Source of the DNA: Chrysomallon squamiferum | Lineage: Eukaryota > Mollusca > Gastropoda > Neomphalida > Peltospiridae | Direction: 5' to 3' | Length of the DNA stretch: 20,000 nt | Assembly (NCBI GenBank): GCA_012295275.1 | Contig: CM022677.1 | Location: 24,711,476-24,731,475, forward strand | Shown here: in pieces, positions 10,074-19,088 of the stretch | Position numbering within the stretch: position 1 is the first letter of the stretch | Layout: each line of letters begins with the position of its first letter | Notes under the pieces: generated by a model | The model's database searches: none | Told to the model about the DNA's origin: nothing | The model's input: the letters and a program-made list of their open reading frames with translations, nothing else | Translations under genes and position numbers: made by a program

Positions 10074-10236
10074 GTTATATACAATTGTAGTAGTAATAGC
10101 AGTAGTACTAGTTGTAGTCTATTATCATTATCTATATAGATTTACAGTATATTTAAACAACAATAATAATAATACCTGTAGAGATTGCTGTAAAAATGAC
10201 AGTGTAGGTGATAAAACACCAGGGAATGATCATCAT
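7095..10236 (-). CDS. Unit 2: three-Ig-domain protein with hydrophobic C-terminus
   Basis: Exons in transcript order: 10236-10176 (signal), 9728-9399 (C), 9059-8733 (B), 8220-7903 (A), 7177-7095 (hydrophobic tail and stop). All junctions are phase 1; the total is 1119 nt, or 372 residues. The leader is MMIIPWCFITYTVIFTAIST. The three domains each have six cysteines. The last exon adds a short polar stretch (GHTDKYTHNNC), about 13 hydrophobic residues, then LKCV and stop, which is compatible with a short membrane anchor or a GPI-attachment signal. AATAAA lies about 335 nt after the stop. This is the most intact copy in the window and unit 3 is its closest relative. The A exon uses a donor 9 nt upstream of the one used by units 1 and 4. 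A cell-surface binding role is inferred only from the architecture. Confidence 0.75.
7484..7866. repeat. (TTA)n/(TTC)n arrays in unit 2 last intron
   Basis: Two long arrays separated by degenerate repeat, ending about 37 bp from the domain A donor. They produce long false frames of poly-Leu, poly-Asn and poly-Arg. Confidence 0.95.
7903..8220 (-). CDS. Unit 2 exon 4: Ig-like domain A (shifted donor)
   Basis: This is an open 318-nt phase 1-1 exon between TTTTCAG| and |GTAAGA. Landmarks are GLSMKIYATK, NYTIYC (an N-glycosylation sequon), PLFFQQDFGAGFWTIC, TDC, YTCGC, RVYKLVILHV and LYLWRCKTG. The donor position of units 1 and 4 reads GATAAAG here rather than GGTAAAG, so it is lost; a GTAAGA 9 nt upstream keeps the phase at the cost of three codons. 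Confidence 0.76.
8449..8640. repeat. (AAT)n array in unit 2 B-A intron
   Basis: Pure array to about 8540 and imperfect after; unit 3 has the same at 14190-14280. Confidence 0.93.
8733..9059 (-). CDS. Unit 2 exon 3: Ig-like domain B
   Basis: This is an open 327-nt phase 1-1 exon between GATTTTCAG| and |GTAACG. It reads INVRVNGSVVGVMGRPY, TLLC, FQRKYANEYTTVC, DKSC, YICGC, VYKMTIFRL and TAWRCQFG. Its framework is nearly the same as that of unit 3 domain B, but the 7-8 residues after CGC (HKIRIFYA against QVTDVLSP) differ almost completely. Confidence 0.78.
9156..9240. repeat. (TA)n/(TG)n in unit 2 C-B intron
   Basis: Dinucleotide arrays; unit 3 has (TA)n at 14794-14860 in the same intron. Confidence 0.93.
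9399..9728 (-). CDS. Unit 2 exon 2: Ig-like domain C
   Basis: This is an open 330-nt phase 1-1 exon between TTTTTTCAG| and |GTAATT. It reads GIHISILGSKFTSLGRNY, then LIC, YPGFAVN, FQRKDGD, TVC, KTC, YFCGC, LTRTYRLVILKV and IMWRCQLG. The following intron begins with a 39-base poly(A) run on the plus strand (9340-9378). Confidence 0.78.
10176..10236 (-). CDS. Unit 2 exon 1: signal peptide
   Basis: The 61 nt encode 20 codons plus one base. Two adjacent ATGs at 10236 and 10233 precede a hydrophobic stretch (IIPWCFITYTVIFTAIST). The donor reads CTACAG|GTATTA. The exon is almost identical in design to unit 3 exon 1. Confidence 0.72.
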
Positions 10237-10314
10237 TAAAATTGTGAATGTTTCTGTTTTATTCTGTCTTCTCAGATGATGTTCTCTTATCCTTACATCT
10301 GTACATCCGGTATG

Positions 10315-10405
10315 TATGCATGTATGTATGTATGTATATATATATGTATATGTATACACACATTGACACATACATAGGTAAACAAATAAATAAATAAATA
10401 AATAA

Positions 10406-10440
<35 letters not shown>

Positions 10441-10450
10441 TACACACTCA
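10315..10450. repeat. (GTAT)n, (TA)n, (AAAT)n, (CA)n compound repeat upstream of unit 2 exon 1
   Basis: Compound tract between promoter block and signal exon. Confidence 0.9.
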
Positions 10451-10564
10451 CACGAGCACACACACCCATCTATCTATTCCACTATCTAAATAAAACATCA
10501 GATAACGAACTAATGTTAGATGTCAGATGGATTTGACAGTTAATATGTATTTAATTCTCTGATT

Positions 10565-10775
10565 TACTTGAAAACATGATGCCACTGAAAACGGCGATTA
10601 CTGAGGTCAAACCAACTATCTCTCAGTTTGATTCGTTTCAGTATATTATTATATTTTAACACTACAAAGACACATCAAGAGGTTCGTTCTGATTATTTAT
10701 GTGTCGTTATCTTGTATAAAGTTATTTACAGATAATAAAATTGATTAAAATTAATCTACATTAAAATAAATGATA
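10565..10775 (-). promoter_or_regulatory. Unit 2 conserved upstream block (candidate promoter)
   Basis: This block aligns with the upstream blocks of units 1 and 3. The TATA-like stretch is at 10648-10660. The palindrome is partly preserved as GACACAT/ATGTGTC (10669-10705). A dinucleotide repeat region (about 10320-10450) separates it from exon 1, as in the other units. Confidence 0.5.
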
Positions 10776-10802
10776 TATTAATGTTCCAATGTCTTTTCAA
10801 TA

Positions 10803-10921
<119 letters not shown>

Positions 10922-11039
10922 GAGAACAACAAAATAGATAATGTAGATAATTAAAAACAAATCTGGAAGTAATTGACTTTTCTCATAATAAAAATTAGAG
11001 AATATCATATAAATAATAATAATAATAATAAAAAATAAT

Positions 11040-11212
11040 AACTTTTACATAGGTTAGATGTAGAAAACATTTGAAAAGGAGCAGATTTCAAATGTCATCA
11101 ATTCATAGTATTACACATGACCACGCGTCATCTGGTGTAAATGACGTCATATCTTGAGACAATCTTTAGCGTAGGTGAGTTTTAAATATTTTCACATATT
11201 TCTTTCCTAATA
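11040..11212 (-). repeat. Conserved 3'-flank block, unit 3
   Basis: Nearly the same as 6540-6705, with TGACGTCA at 11142-11149 and a second TGACCACGCGTCA just before it. It is now separated from the unit 3 polyadenylation site by the insertion at 11217-12389. Confidence 0.5.
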
Positions 11213-11216
11213 CAAG

Positions 11217-11673
11217 TAGCATGGACCAATTATTTTTTAAAAATAAAAATAGGAAGCTCATTGATTGCATACATAATAGTTCATGTTTTAGAAGTTGAAT
11301 GTTTCTTGTTTTAACGAAAACGAGTGAAAAATTCATTTTTAACTAGTTTCTCTAAACGGCAGTTGACTGACCTTCAAATACTGTTTTCCATTTTCTGTTC
11401 TAAAACTGGTATCAAGTATTATAATGACTGCATCAATGCAATCATTTAAATAACATGTAATCAATTTGGGTTTCACATGTAAATACCACCTCTAATGCAT
11501 TGAAAATGGGAATAAATATTATTAAAAAAAAGAGAATTATAATGGTTTTAAGTATCGTTTTACAACTTCGTACTCAGAACTGTCTGCTATGCAGTTTTAG
11601 CAGAGTAACGTGTCCACATTATGGAACCTAACGAGAATAGTCATCTTGATATTCACGAGGCAGAGTCTGTGAA

Positions 11674-11715
<42 letters not shown>

Positions 11716-12389
11716 TTGTTTTAGATGGCGAAGTCGTAATAATATCTGAACAAATTAAAAATAAAAGTAGTACGAAATGGGTACGAGATGGTATGAGGTC
11801 AAAATTAAAAAAAAAAGAAGAAGGTTTCGACCTTTGAGCAGTTTCTAATCAATAATACACATCTATATAAACGAAGCATTGATTTACTGTCATATTTCCC
11901 CAAATTACTTTTAATAATACATGTAGAATTGGTTGCATTATGAAGGAATACACGTTTAAATGTTTGTAAAGACTGATCGGCGTTCGACGCCGCCATCTTG
12001 GATTTCGATCGTAAGTTTCCGTGATCTCAATTACTTTTTGTGTATTTTTTTGACCTTTTTATGATTTACACTAATAAAGGTAAGGATGGTTGATCGTACT
12101 ACCATACCATGATACCCTGCGCCTTTCGTAACTAGCTTTTCAACTTAATCAAACTTATCAAACTGGATTATTTCGGTTCAAAGGCGTGCGTAATAAACTA
12201 AAATTAGAATTCGGTATAAAATTAATGTATTAACTTTTCTACTTGGCAATGTTCCCCGTATCAGAACCCAACAGAAAATAACATTCAGGTGCAGTTTGCA
12301 CCCATTAAATCGACGAAATTCTGGAGGCATTTTTACCGGTGACGCAATTTGCGTCGTTACGAGTTTTCGTTCCTGTTGATCCATGCTCA
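11217..12389. mobile_element. 1.17-kb insertion with short imperfect terminal inverted repeats
   Basis: In unit 2 the 3' flank runs straight into the 3' end of the gene; in unit 3 the two are split by this DNA, which has no counterpart in the other units. The ends read AGCATGGACCAA (left) and TTGATCCATGCT (right), inverted with one mismatch in 12. No clear target-site duplication is seen and no transposase is recognised. It contains (TTA)n at 11677-11714, and a near palindrome GACGCAATTTGCGTC (12341-12355). Confidence 0.4.
11805..11996 (-). other. Small ORF after a YY1-like AAGATGGCGGC start context
   Basis: The minus strand reads CCAAGATGGCGGC, the classic YY1-type start context of some housekeeping first exons, then MAASNADQSLQTFKRVF. 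A perfect 6-bp-arm hairpin CGGCGT/ACGCCG (11978-11992) follows the ATG. The 63-codon frame ends in a poly-Phe tract from an A-rich run, so it is not credible over its full length. It may be a captured first exon or chance. No family recognised. Confidence 0.2.
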
Positions 12390-12429
12390 CAAAAGAAGAA
12401 ATTACTCTCTTTCCAAGTTTCAGAAAGCT

Positions 12430-12435
12430 TTTATT
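12430..12435 (-). terminator. Unit 3 polyadenylation signal AATAAA
   Basis: The minus strand reads TATTAAATAAAAGC then TTCTGAAACTTGGAAAGAG, the conserved family 3' end. It sits about 35-40 bp from the right edge of the unrelated insertion. Confidence 0.6.
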
Positions 12436-12666
12436 TAATAGAAAAGAGAATTACAAACATATCTTAGATTTGTATACGAATAATTCCGTACTGTTTAGAA
12501 GAAACACGTAAAGATATAGTTAAATTGAAAATAAAGTATGACCTATCTGTTTTCTTCCATGCCACTTTTTCTGTTCTTGTACTTAAATTTCTGAAAAGAA
12601 TCGGAAATTATTAAAATTATGCTTAATCTAATGTAGAGCCATTAAAACAAATGAGAAAATGCAAAA

Positions 12667-12730
12667 TTAATGTGCAATGCAGGTAAAAGCGAGAAAAACA
12701 TAGTATGTATATAGTGAAATTACAACACCA
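12667..12730 (-). pseudogene. Unit 3 decayed terminal exon
   Basis: The minus strand shares TTTTACCTGCATTGCA with the unit 2 hydrophobic exon but runs into TAA two codons later, replacing the LKCV ending. The upstream sequence is AT-only repeat with no AG acceptor for over 200 nt. Confidence 0.5.
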
Positions 12731-12739
12731 ATAACAACA

Positions 12740-12876
12740 GGAACAACAACAACAACAACAACAACAAATATATATATATAAAATAAAATATATATAAAAA
12801 ATAAAAGTAAAAAGTAAAATATATATATAAAAGTAAAATAATAAAAAAAAAAAAAATAAATAAAATAAAATGAAAA

Positions 12877-12915
<39 letters not shown>

Positions 12916-12925
12916 ATATATATAT
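12740..12925. repeat. AT-only simple repeats in unit 3 last intron
   Basis: (CAA)n, (TA)n and (AAAT)n; they have replaced the acceptor region of the terminal exon. Confidence 0.9.
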
Positions 12926-13065
12926 ATATATATATGAGGAAAATAAATATTATTTCATTATTCTTTTTCTGATTATTTCTTTCTTGATTGTTTTTTCTCC
13001 GCTCTCTGATGTTTTACTCCAGATTAATTGTAACCACTCTTTTTATCCCTGATATCTGTACATTA

Positions 13066-13078
13066 CTATTACTATTAC

Positions 13079-13140
<62 letters not shown>

Positions 13141-13520
13141 GTGTTGTTGTTGTTATTGTTGTTATTATTATTATAATCATTATTATTTGAATATTATCAT
13201 CATCATTATTATAATTATTGTTATCATAATCATCATCGTTATTATTGCCATCATCTTGTTTCGATCATTGTCACTATTATTATTGTTGTTGTTGTTATTG
13301 TTGTTATTGCTGTTATTATTATTATTACTATTATTATTTAAATATTGTCATCACATCGTAATTATAATCATCATTGTGATCATTGTTGCTATCATGAACA
13401 TCATCGTTATTATTGCCATCATGTTGCTGTTGTCATTGTCACTATTATTATTATTATTTTTTTTTTGTTGTTGTTGTTTTGTTATTATTATTGTTGTTGT
13501 TGTTAATGTTATTGTGGTTA

Positions 13521-13552
<32 letters not shown>

Positions 13553-13585
13553 TTATTATTATTATTGTTGTTATTATTATTATTA

Positions 13586-13629
<44 letters not shown>
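13066..13629. repeat. Long degenerate (TTA)n/(TTG)n region in unit 3 last intron
   Basis: About 560 bp of almost continuous trinucleotide repeat, ending about 27 bp from the A exon. Confidence 0.95.
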
Positions 13630-13632
<3 letters not shown>

Positions 13633-13655
13633 GATGCTAAATACAACTACTTTAC

Positions 13656-13982
13656 CTTTCTTACTCAAGTCTATTTCATTTGCTCCGATGTTGTCCAGTT
13701 TTACATCTCCATCGATTGAGATCTATTTCCTCAACGGGAACTATCTCTAATCTGTACATACGCGGCTCTGACTTCGGGGCGATACATCCACACGTATACC
13801 TGGGTATTGGTAATACCATGACGCAGTCAGTGTCGACTATACAAACTGTCCAAAATCCATACCCAAAATTTTGTTGAAAAACAGGGGTTGTTGAATGTTG
13901 CGAGTAGGAGAAACCTGGCAGTAAATCGTGTAGTTCTTTTTCACTTCAGCTATCTCCGTCCAGAATGTGTGCACGTTTAAAC
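13656..13982 (-). pseudogene. Unit 3 exon 4: frameshifted Ig-like domain A
   Basis: The start (GLNVHTFWTEIAEVKKNYTIYC) and much of the rest match the A domains. Relative to units 2 and 4, one T is missing in the run before CAACAA (near 13877), and one base is added near the end (AGCAAATGAAATAG, near 13675), creating a TGA. Both candidate donors are present: GTAAGA (after 13665) and GTAAAG (after 13656). Confidence 0.72.
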
Positions 13983-14187
13983 CTATAAATAAATATTTTA
14001 ATTTCGTAACTGTTTTGAAGTAAATAGATATTTTCTTTTACTGTTTCGTTATTATTGTCCTACTTTATGTTGCTTTTGTTTTCCTTTCGTCTCATAATGA
14101 TTAATACCGTCATCGCGATTATCATTAGATTGTATTACTATTGTTATCAGTTTTATCACAATTATTATTGGTATTACTATTGCAATC

Positions 14188-14266
<79 letters not shown>

Positions 14267-14418
14267 TAATAATAATAATTAATAATTACTATTACTACTA
14301 ATTACTATTACTACTACTTTTCAAACACCGACCCCAAATATTGTTCAAGTAATAAACAGTATAGCTACAAATTATTTTCAATTATATTTACAAAATACAT
14401 TTTCTGATTCTTCGTTAC

Positions 14419-14745
14419 CTTGAACTGCAAATATAAGATCATTGGTTAAGCTGTTTCCAAACTGACATCTCCATGCAGTTTTATCTTCTGTGCGCAATCT
14501 TAAAATTGTCATTTTATAAACAGGTGAAAGCACGTCCGTCACCTGGCAACCACAGATGTAATTCACTCTATTCTCTCGCTGTGTGCACGACTTGTCAACT
14601 TGACAAACAGTCGTGTATTCGTCTGCACATTTCCTTTGAAAAACCATCGAAAAATTATTACTCTCAGACAAATTAGCCGAGCAAAGTAAAGTGTATGGGC
14701 TTCCTAGGACACCCATAAGCGACCCTTTTATCCGTACGTCTATTT
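14419..14745 (-). CDS. Unit 3 exon 3: Ig-like domain B
   Basis: This is an open 327-nt phase 1-1 exon between GATTTTCAG| and |GTAACG. It reads IDVRIKGSLMGVLGSPY, TLLC, FQRKCADEYTTVC, DKSC, YICGC, VYKMTILRL and TAWRCQFG. FQRKC adds a seventh cysteine (Tyr in unit 2), so it has an odd count. Sequons NLS and NFS are present. Confidence 0.74.
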
Positions 14746-14792
14746 CTGAAAATCCCAATTCGATTTCAATTAATATCATGAGAATAATGTGT

Positions 14793-14862
<70 letters not shown>

Positions 14863-14994
14863 CTAAGCATAATTGTAGTAATAATTATAATGAAATTTAT
14901 TTATTTATTTATTTGAAAACGGAAAACGAAATGTCAGAAGAAAAAGAAATACAAAAAATACAAAAAAGAAAAAAGAAAAGGAAAACATACTTAC

Positions 14995-15324
14995 CGTTAA
15001 CATTAATCTTTAAATGACTACTATAATCTTCCCCAATTTTACATCTCCACTCGAGACGATCTATGTCCCTTACCTCGAGAATCACCATTCTGTACGTTTT
15101 TGTGAGTTGTCTGCCATTGTGCACACAGCTGCAGTAATAACCTCTCGAATTAAATATATGTTTGCACTCTTCAGTTAGTATACACAGAATTAGATACCTA
15201 TCTCCATCTCTTCTCTCAAACAGTATTGCTGCGTTAACGGCAAAACCTGGATACGCTTTACAAAATATATTATACATGCTGCCTAGAGATGTAAAATTGG
15301 AACCCAGTATATTAACGCGCAAAC
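14995..15324 (-). CDS. Unit 3 exon 2: Ig-like domain C
   Basis: This is an open 330-nt phase 1-1 exon between TTTCAG| and |GTAAGT. It reads GLRVNILGSNFTSLG, IFC, YPGFAVN, FERRDGD, LILC, EEC, YYCSC, LTKTYRMVILEV and LEWRCKIG. NFT near the N-terminus is a potential glycosylation site. No disabling change was seen. Confidence 0.74.
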
Positions 15325-15373
15325 CTGAAAAAAAAAAAAAAGAAAACCTGAAAAAAAAATAAAAAAAAAAGAA

Positions 15374-15415
<42 letters not shown>

Positions 15416-15702
15416 TGATTATCTTAGATATTGTCTTTATATTTATTATTAGTAGTATTATTACTATTAACTGTATTTGGAATACTAATAGCAGCAGCAG
15501 CAGCAGCAGCACCATTTGCACTATTAATAGTAGCTTTAGTAGTAATAACAGTTGGAGCTTTATAGTATTAACGGTGCGTATAGTAGTGGTTGACATAATG
15601 AAAGTTGTAGTGGTAGTTGTTGCTTTGTAATAATGTTAGTTTTACGTTATTGTCGTCTTGTCTGAGTTTATGAGTAATGGTAGTGATATAAGTACTATTA
15701 TT

Positions 15703-15707
15703 ATTAC

Positions 15708-15762
<55 letters not shown>

Positions 15763-15868
15763 TGTAGTAGTAGTAATGGCATTAGTGCTTGTTGCAGTCT
15801 ATTATCATTACATTAAAGTATATTTAAACAATATAATAATAATAACAGGAACAACAAACAACAACCAC

Positions 15869-15926
<58 letters not shown>

Positions 15927-15945
15927 TTAATAATAACAATAATAA
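15703..15945. repeat. (ATT)n and (AAT)n arrays in unit 3 intron 1
   Basis: Two opposite-phase arrays that could pair as a hairpin in the transcript. Confidence 0.9.
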
Positions 15946-15948
15946 TAC

Positions 15949-16009
15949 CTGCTGAGATTGTTGTAAAAACGACACAGTAGAGAACAAATGACGAAGGACT
16001 GATCATCAT
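15949..16009 (-). CDS. Unit 3 exon 1: signal peptide
   Basis: The 61 nt have two tandem ATGs (16009 and 16006), a hydrophobic core and the donor CAGCAG|GTATTA. Intron 1 begins with (AAT)n microsatellite, as in unit 2. Confidence 0.68.
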
Positions 16010-16098
16010 TGAAATTGTGAAAGTTTCTCTTTTATCCTGTTTTCTCAAGTGATGTTCTCGTATGTCCGTTGTATTCTGTATGTATATAGAGAAAAAAA

Positions 16099-16139
16099 TA
16101 TATATATATATATATATATGCACATTCATACACACAGAT

Positions 16140-16186
<47 letters not shown>
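16099..16186. repeat. (TA)n/(CA)n upstream of unit 3 exon 1
   Basis: The third instance of a dinucleotide repeat at this place. Confidence 0.9.
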
Positions 16187-16188
<2 letters not shown>

Positions 16189-16304
16189 CGCGCACACACC
16201 TATCTATCTATTCAACAATCTAGATAAAATATCATTCAATGAAATCATTTAAAATGTCAGATGTATTTGACATTTTGTTGTGTATTTAATTCTGTTGTTC
16301 ACTG

Positions 16305-16520
16305 GAAAACTTGATGCCATTGAAAATGGCGATCATTGAGGTCAAAGCAACTATCTCTCAGTTTTATTCGTTTCAGTAAATGATTATATTTTAACACTAC
16401 AGAAACGCACTAAGAGCATTGCTCTTATTGTTTGTGCGTCGTTATCTTGTGTGAACTTATTTACAGATCACAAAACTGACTGTAGTGTCTTGATTTAACC
16501 CACATTAAAATAAATTATTT
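16305..16520 (-). promoter_or_regulatory. Unit 3 conserved upstream block (candidate promoter)
   Basis: This block is closely similar to 10565-10775. The TATA-like stretch at 16383-16395 matches unit 2 exactly over 13 bp. The palindrome has arms ACGCAC/GTGCGT (16405-16439) around an inner AAGAGCA/TGCTCTT (16412-16426). Confidence 0.5.
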
Positions 16521-16649
16521 AATAATGTTGCCATGCTTTTACATTATTTGTCTTGAAATCACAAACGTTTTGGTTGAGTTACTTGATGACAGTGAACTGT
16601 TAAAATAAAAATGTTAATGTTAGTTGAATGGTTGATCCTTACATCAGGT

Positions 16650-17440
16650 TCACTCTCAGCTAGCCTAAAACTTTAAAACATTAAAATGCCAAAATGATGT
16701 TGGGATACCTGGGCCAAATGTTTTGATAGTAAATTGGTATTAAGGGCTATGGTCCGTTTTTTTATATTAAGTGAATATACTCAGTAGATAGCAGTAATCT
16801 AGTAGTGATGTTGATGAGTGTGTACATTTGAGTGAATAGAATAACGCAAAATAACCAGATGGCACTGAGTGAACTCATAGTCATGTACAGTTTAAAAGCC
16901 AACGAAGGCAAATCAAATCATTTGTGTTGGTGTTCGAAATGAAGGTGTTTCCAGGTGTGTGTTTTTTTTCATTACACCCAGTGTATCATCCAGTACTCAC
17001 GAGAATCATGCAAACTAGCCATCCATTTTAGGGACAACGCTGATGTACAGATGTACTGATACAGATTATAACACGAATGCAATAGACTGACCAAATTTAA
17101 ACCCATACCACCCAATGTCGTTGTAATAGATTGATGTGGTTAGGTTTTTGACCAGGTGGGAGGACACCTTACAGCAATGAAAATAATTACTGGGAAACAG
17201 TCAGAACAGGCAGTTATATTAGAAATTCTCTTTATCTTCATTATTATTATTATTTATCGTAGTAGTAGCAGCAGTAGCAGTAGTAGCAGTAGTACAGCAG
17301 CAGTACTGGTAAAAGTAGTGGTAGTAATAGTACCAGATGCAGCAGAAGTACTAAAAGTAGTAGTTCTAGTAATAGTAACAGCAGCAGTAATACTAGTAAT
17401 GTTATAACTATCATTATTATTACTACAATTATTATTTTTA
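16650..17440. other. Unassigned spacer between unit 3 promoter and decayed A exon
   Basis: 16650-17200 is ordinary non-repeat sequence with no supportable frame and no match to the units. 17230-17400 is degenerate (AGT)n/(AGC)n resembling intron 1 of the units (compare 2980-3120), so it may be the remains of an intron belonging to the decayed unit. Confidence 0.4.

Positions 17441-17443
<3 letters not shown>

Positions 17444-17516
<73 letters not shown>
17444..17516. repeat. (ATT)n microsatellite
   Basis: Pure array within the unassigned spacer. Confidence 0.95.
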
Positions 17517-17799
17517 GCTGTTGTTGTTGTTATCTCATTCGTACAGTATATTTAATGTAAAAATAATAATTATAATAAAGGCAACCTATGTATGTGTGTA
17601 TGTATGTATGTATTCTGATATTAAAAATAGATTTTTAATTATTTTAGTTGAAATATAAAAACAGTGGACTAATATTAAATGTCATATTTGTTTCTCATTA
17701 TTATTATTTTTTTGTTCTTTTGATTAAAACATAATCACAAATTTTGTGCTGGTAATGCTCCTGTTTTGTTTATTTGCTCACTTGCGATATATTATTCAA

Positions 17800-18005
17800 G
17801 CCATTTCTAATTATGGTCTACACATCCACACCATTATTGGCCTGTTGGAAATATCATGTGTCAACTATACAGACTCCAAAATAAACACACCAACATTTTG
17901 CTGCACGTCAAGGAATATTTAATGTTTGCTAGCTGCAGAAACCTCGCAATAAATTGTGTATTTTTTTTTTTAACTACAGATCTCTTCGTCGTATATATTT
18001 CCAAG
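17800..18005 (-). pseudogene. Decayed A-type Ig exon
   Basis: The plus strand matches the A exons in order: CACATCCACA, TATTGG, GTCAACTATACA, ATTTTG, GGAATATTTAATGTT, GCAATAAATTGTGTA, CTTCGTCGTATAT. Several indels break every frame, and the cysteine codons are partly gone. No signal exon or promoter block accompanies it. It lies just beyond the 3' flank of unit 4, so it is the remnant of a further unit. Confidence 0.65.
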
Positions 18006-18176
18006 TCATCATCAAGTCATAATCGTAATCTTCATCACCCTCATGGTAAATTATTCGAAAACAATATTATTTCAAGTGTAATTAAAATGAGAACGATTTC
18101 ACATTGTTTTTCTTTTATATAACTTGAAATAATAAAAGAAGAAATAACGCTCTTTCCAGGTTTTAGAATGCTTTTC

Positions 18177-18182
18177 TTTAAT
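18177..18182 (-). terminator. Unit 4 polyadenylation signal ATTAAA
   Basis: The minus strand reads CTATTAAAGAAAAGC then TTCTAAAACCTGGAAAGAGCG, the family 3'-end block. Confidence 0.55.
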
Positions 18183-18378
18183 AGAAAACAAAATTACAAT
18201 GTTACAGAAACGAAGGAAGATATTCGCATTACTTAGATGTACCACGTAAAGCCACATGTTCTACTAGTGTGGTCTGCCATAAAATGTTTCTTTCTCAGGC
18301 AGTTCGCTAACTGAAATATATAATGTTTTAATAAACTGAATACAATACATTCCAATTATTTCAGGTAGATATACGGAT

Positions 18379-18416
<38 letters not shown>

Positions 18417-18616
18417 GGATATACAGACATACAGTTAGATAGATAGGTAGATAGATAGAGTGACATATGTATATATATTAAAATTTGAAGGAAAAGATAA
18501 GATTACGAAAATTATTCAACTTTTCAAATAAAACTGTAACCATAAAAATTGTCTATAATGTACTATAGGTCAAAAAAATTAAATAATAATAATAACATTT
18601 TAAGCATTTAAAATAA

Positions 18617-18708
18617 TCAAACACATTTAAGACAAGCAGACAAACAAATCAAATAATAAATGAAATGAATAAAAGACAAAAAAAAAAAACCCAACAACAA
18701 TAGATATA
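18617..18708 (-). CDS. Unit 4 exon 3: transmembrane-like tail
   Basis: In phase 1 it reads YLLLLGFFFLSFIH, then FIYYLICLSAC, LKCV and TGA. A 12-T run encodes part of the core, at the same place as in unit 2. The acceptor lacks a clear pyrimidine tract, so the exact 5' boundary is uncertain. Confidence 0.55.
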
Positions 18709-18890
18709 CTTAACATAACATAATACATTAAAACATTAATGCACATGCCACTATTTAAATTCTGACAAAGTATTTTAAAATAATGTTAATACATGACGTC
18801 ATAAACGTGGGAGCACTCCGACTTATCAAGCAAAACAAAACAGAGGGAGAGAAAAAGAGGGAGAAACGAAAAAAGATATATATGTTGTTT

Positions 18891-18973
<83 letters not shown>

Positions 18974-19005
18974 TTATTATTATTATTATTATGATTATGA
19001 TTATG

Positions 19006-19088
<83 letters not shown>

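Larger units (their letters stand above)
13656..16009 (-). pseudogene. Unit 3: three-Ig-domain gene with broken A exon and terminal exon
   Basis: Exons: 16009-15949 (signal, MMISPSSFVLYC...), 15324-14995 (C), 14745-14419 (B), both Ig exons intact with good splice sites; then 13982-13656 (A), which has two compensating single-base indels and an in-frame stop. The terminal region at about 12667-12730 keeps a TCIA-like remnant but ends early, and no minus-strand AG acceptor is visible upstream of it. The promoter block and AATAAA are present. Either the gene is a recent pseudogene, or it survives as a two-domain secreted form: reading past the B donor gives GNEESENVFCKYN and stop. Closest relative in the window: unit 2. 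Confidence 0.65.

Noticed and set aside
10153-10461. Hydrophobic stretch near 10200 as a transmembrane exon at the 3' end of a gene
   Set aside because: On the minus strand it is upstream of the Ig exons, starts with ATG and ends in a phase 1 GT donor, so it is a signal peptide.
12178-12390. 70-codon minus-strand frame MSMDQQERKLVTTQ...
   Set aside because: It starts within the right end of the insertion, has no match I recognise and no splice or paralogue support; kept only as part of the insertion.
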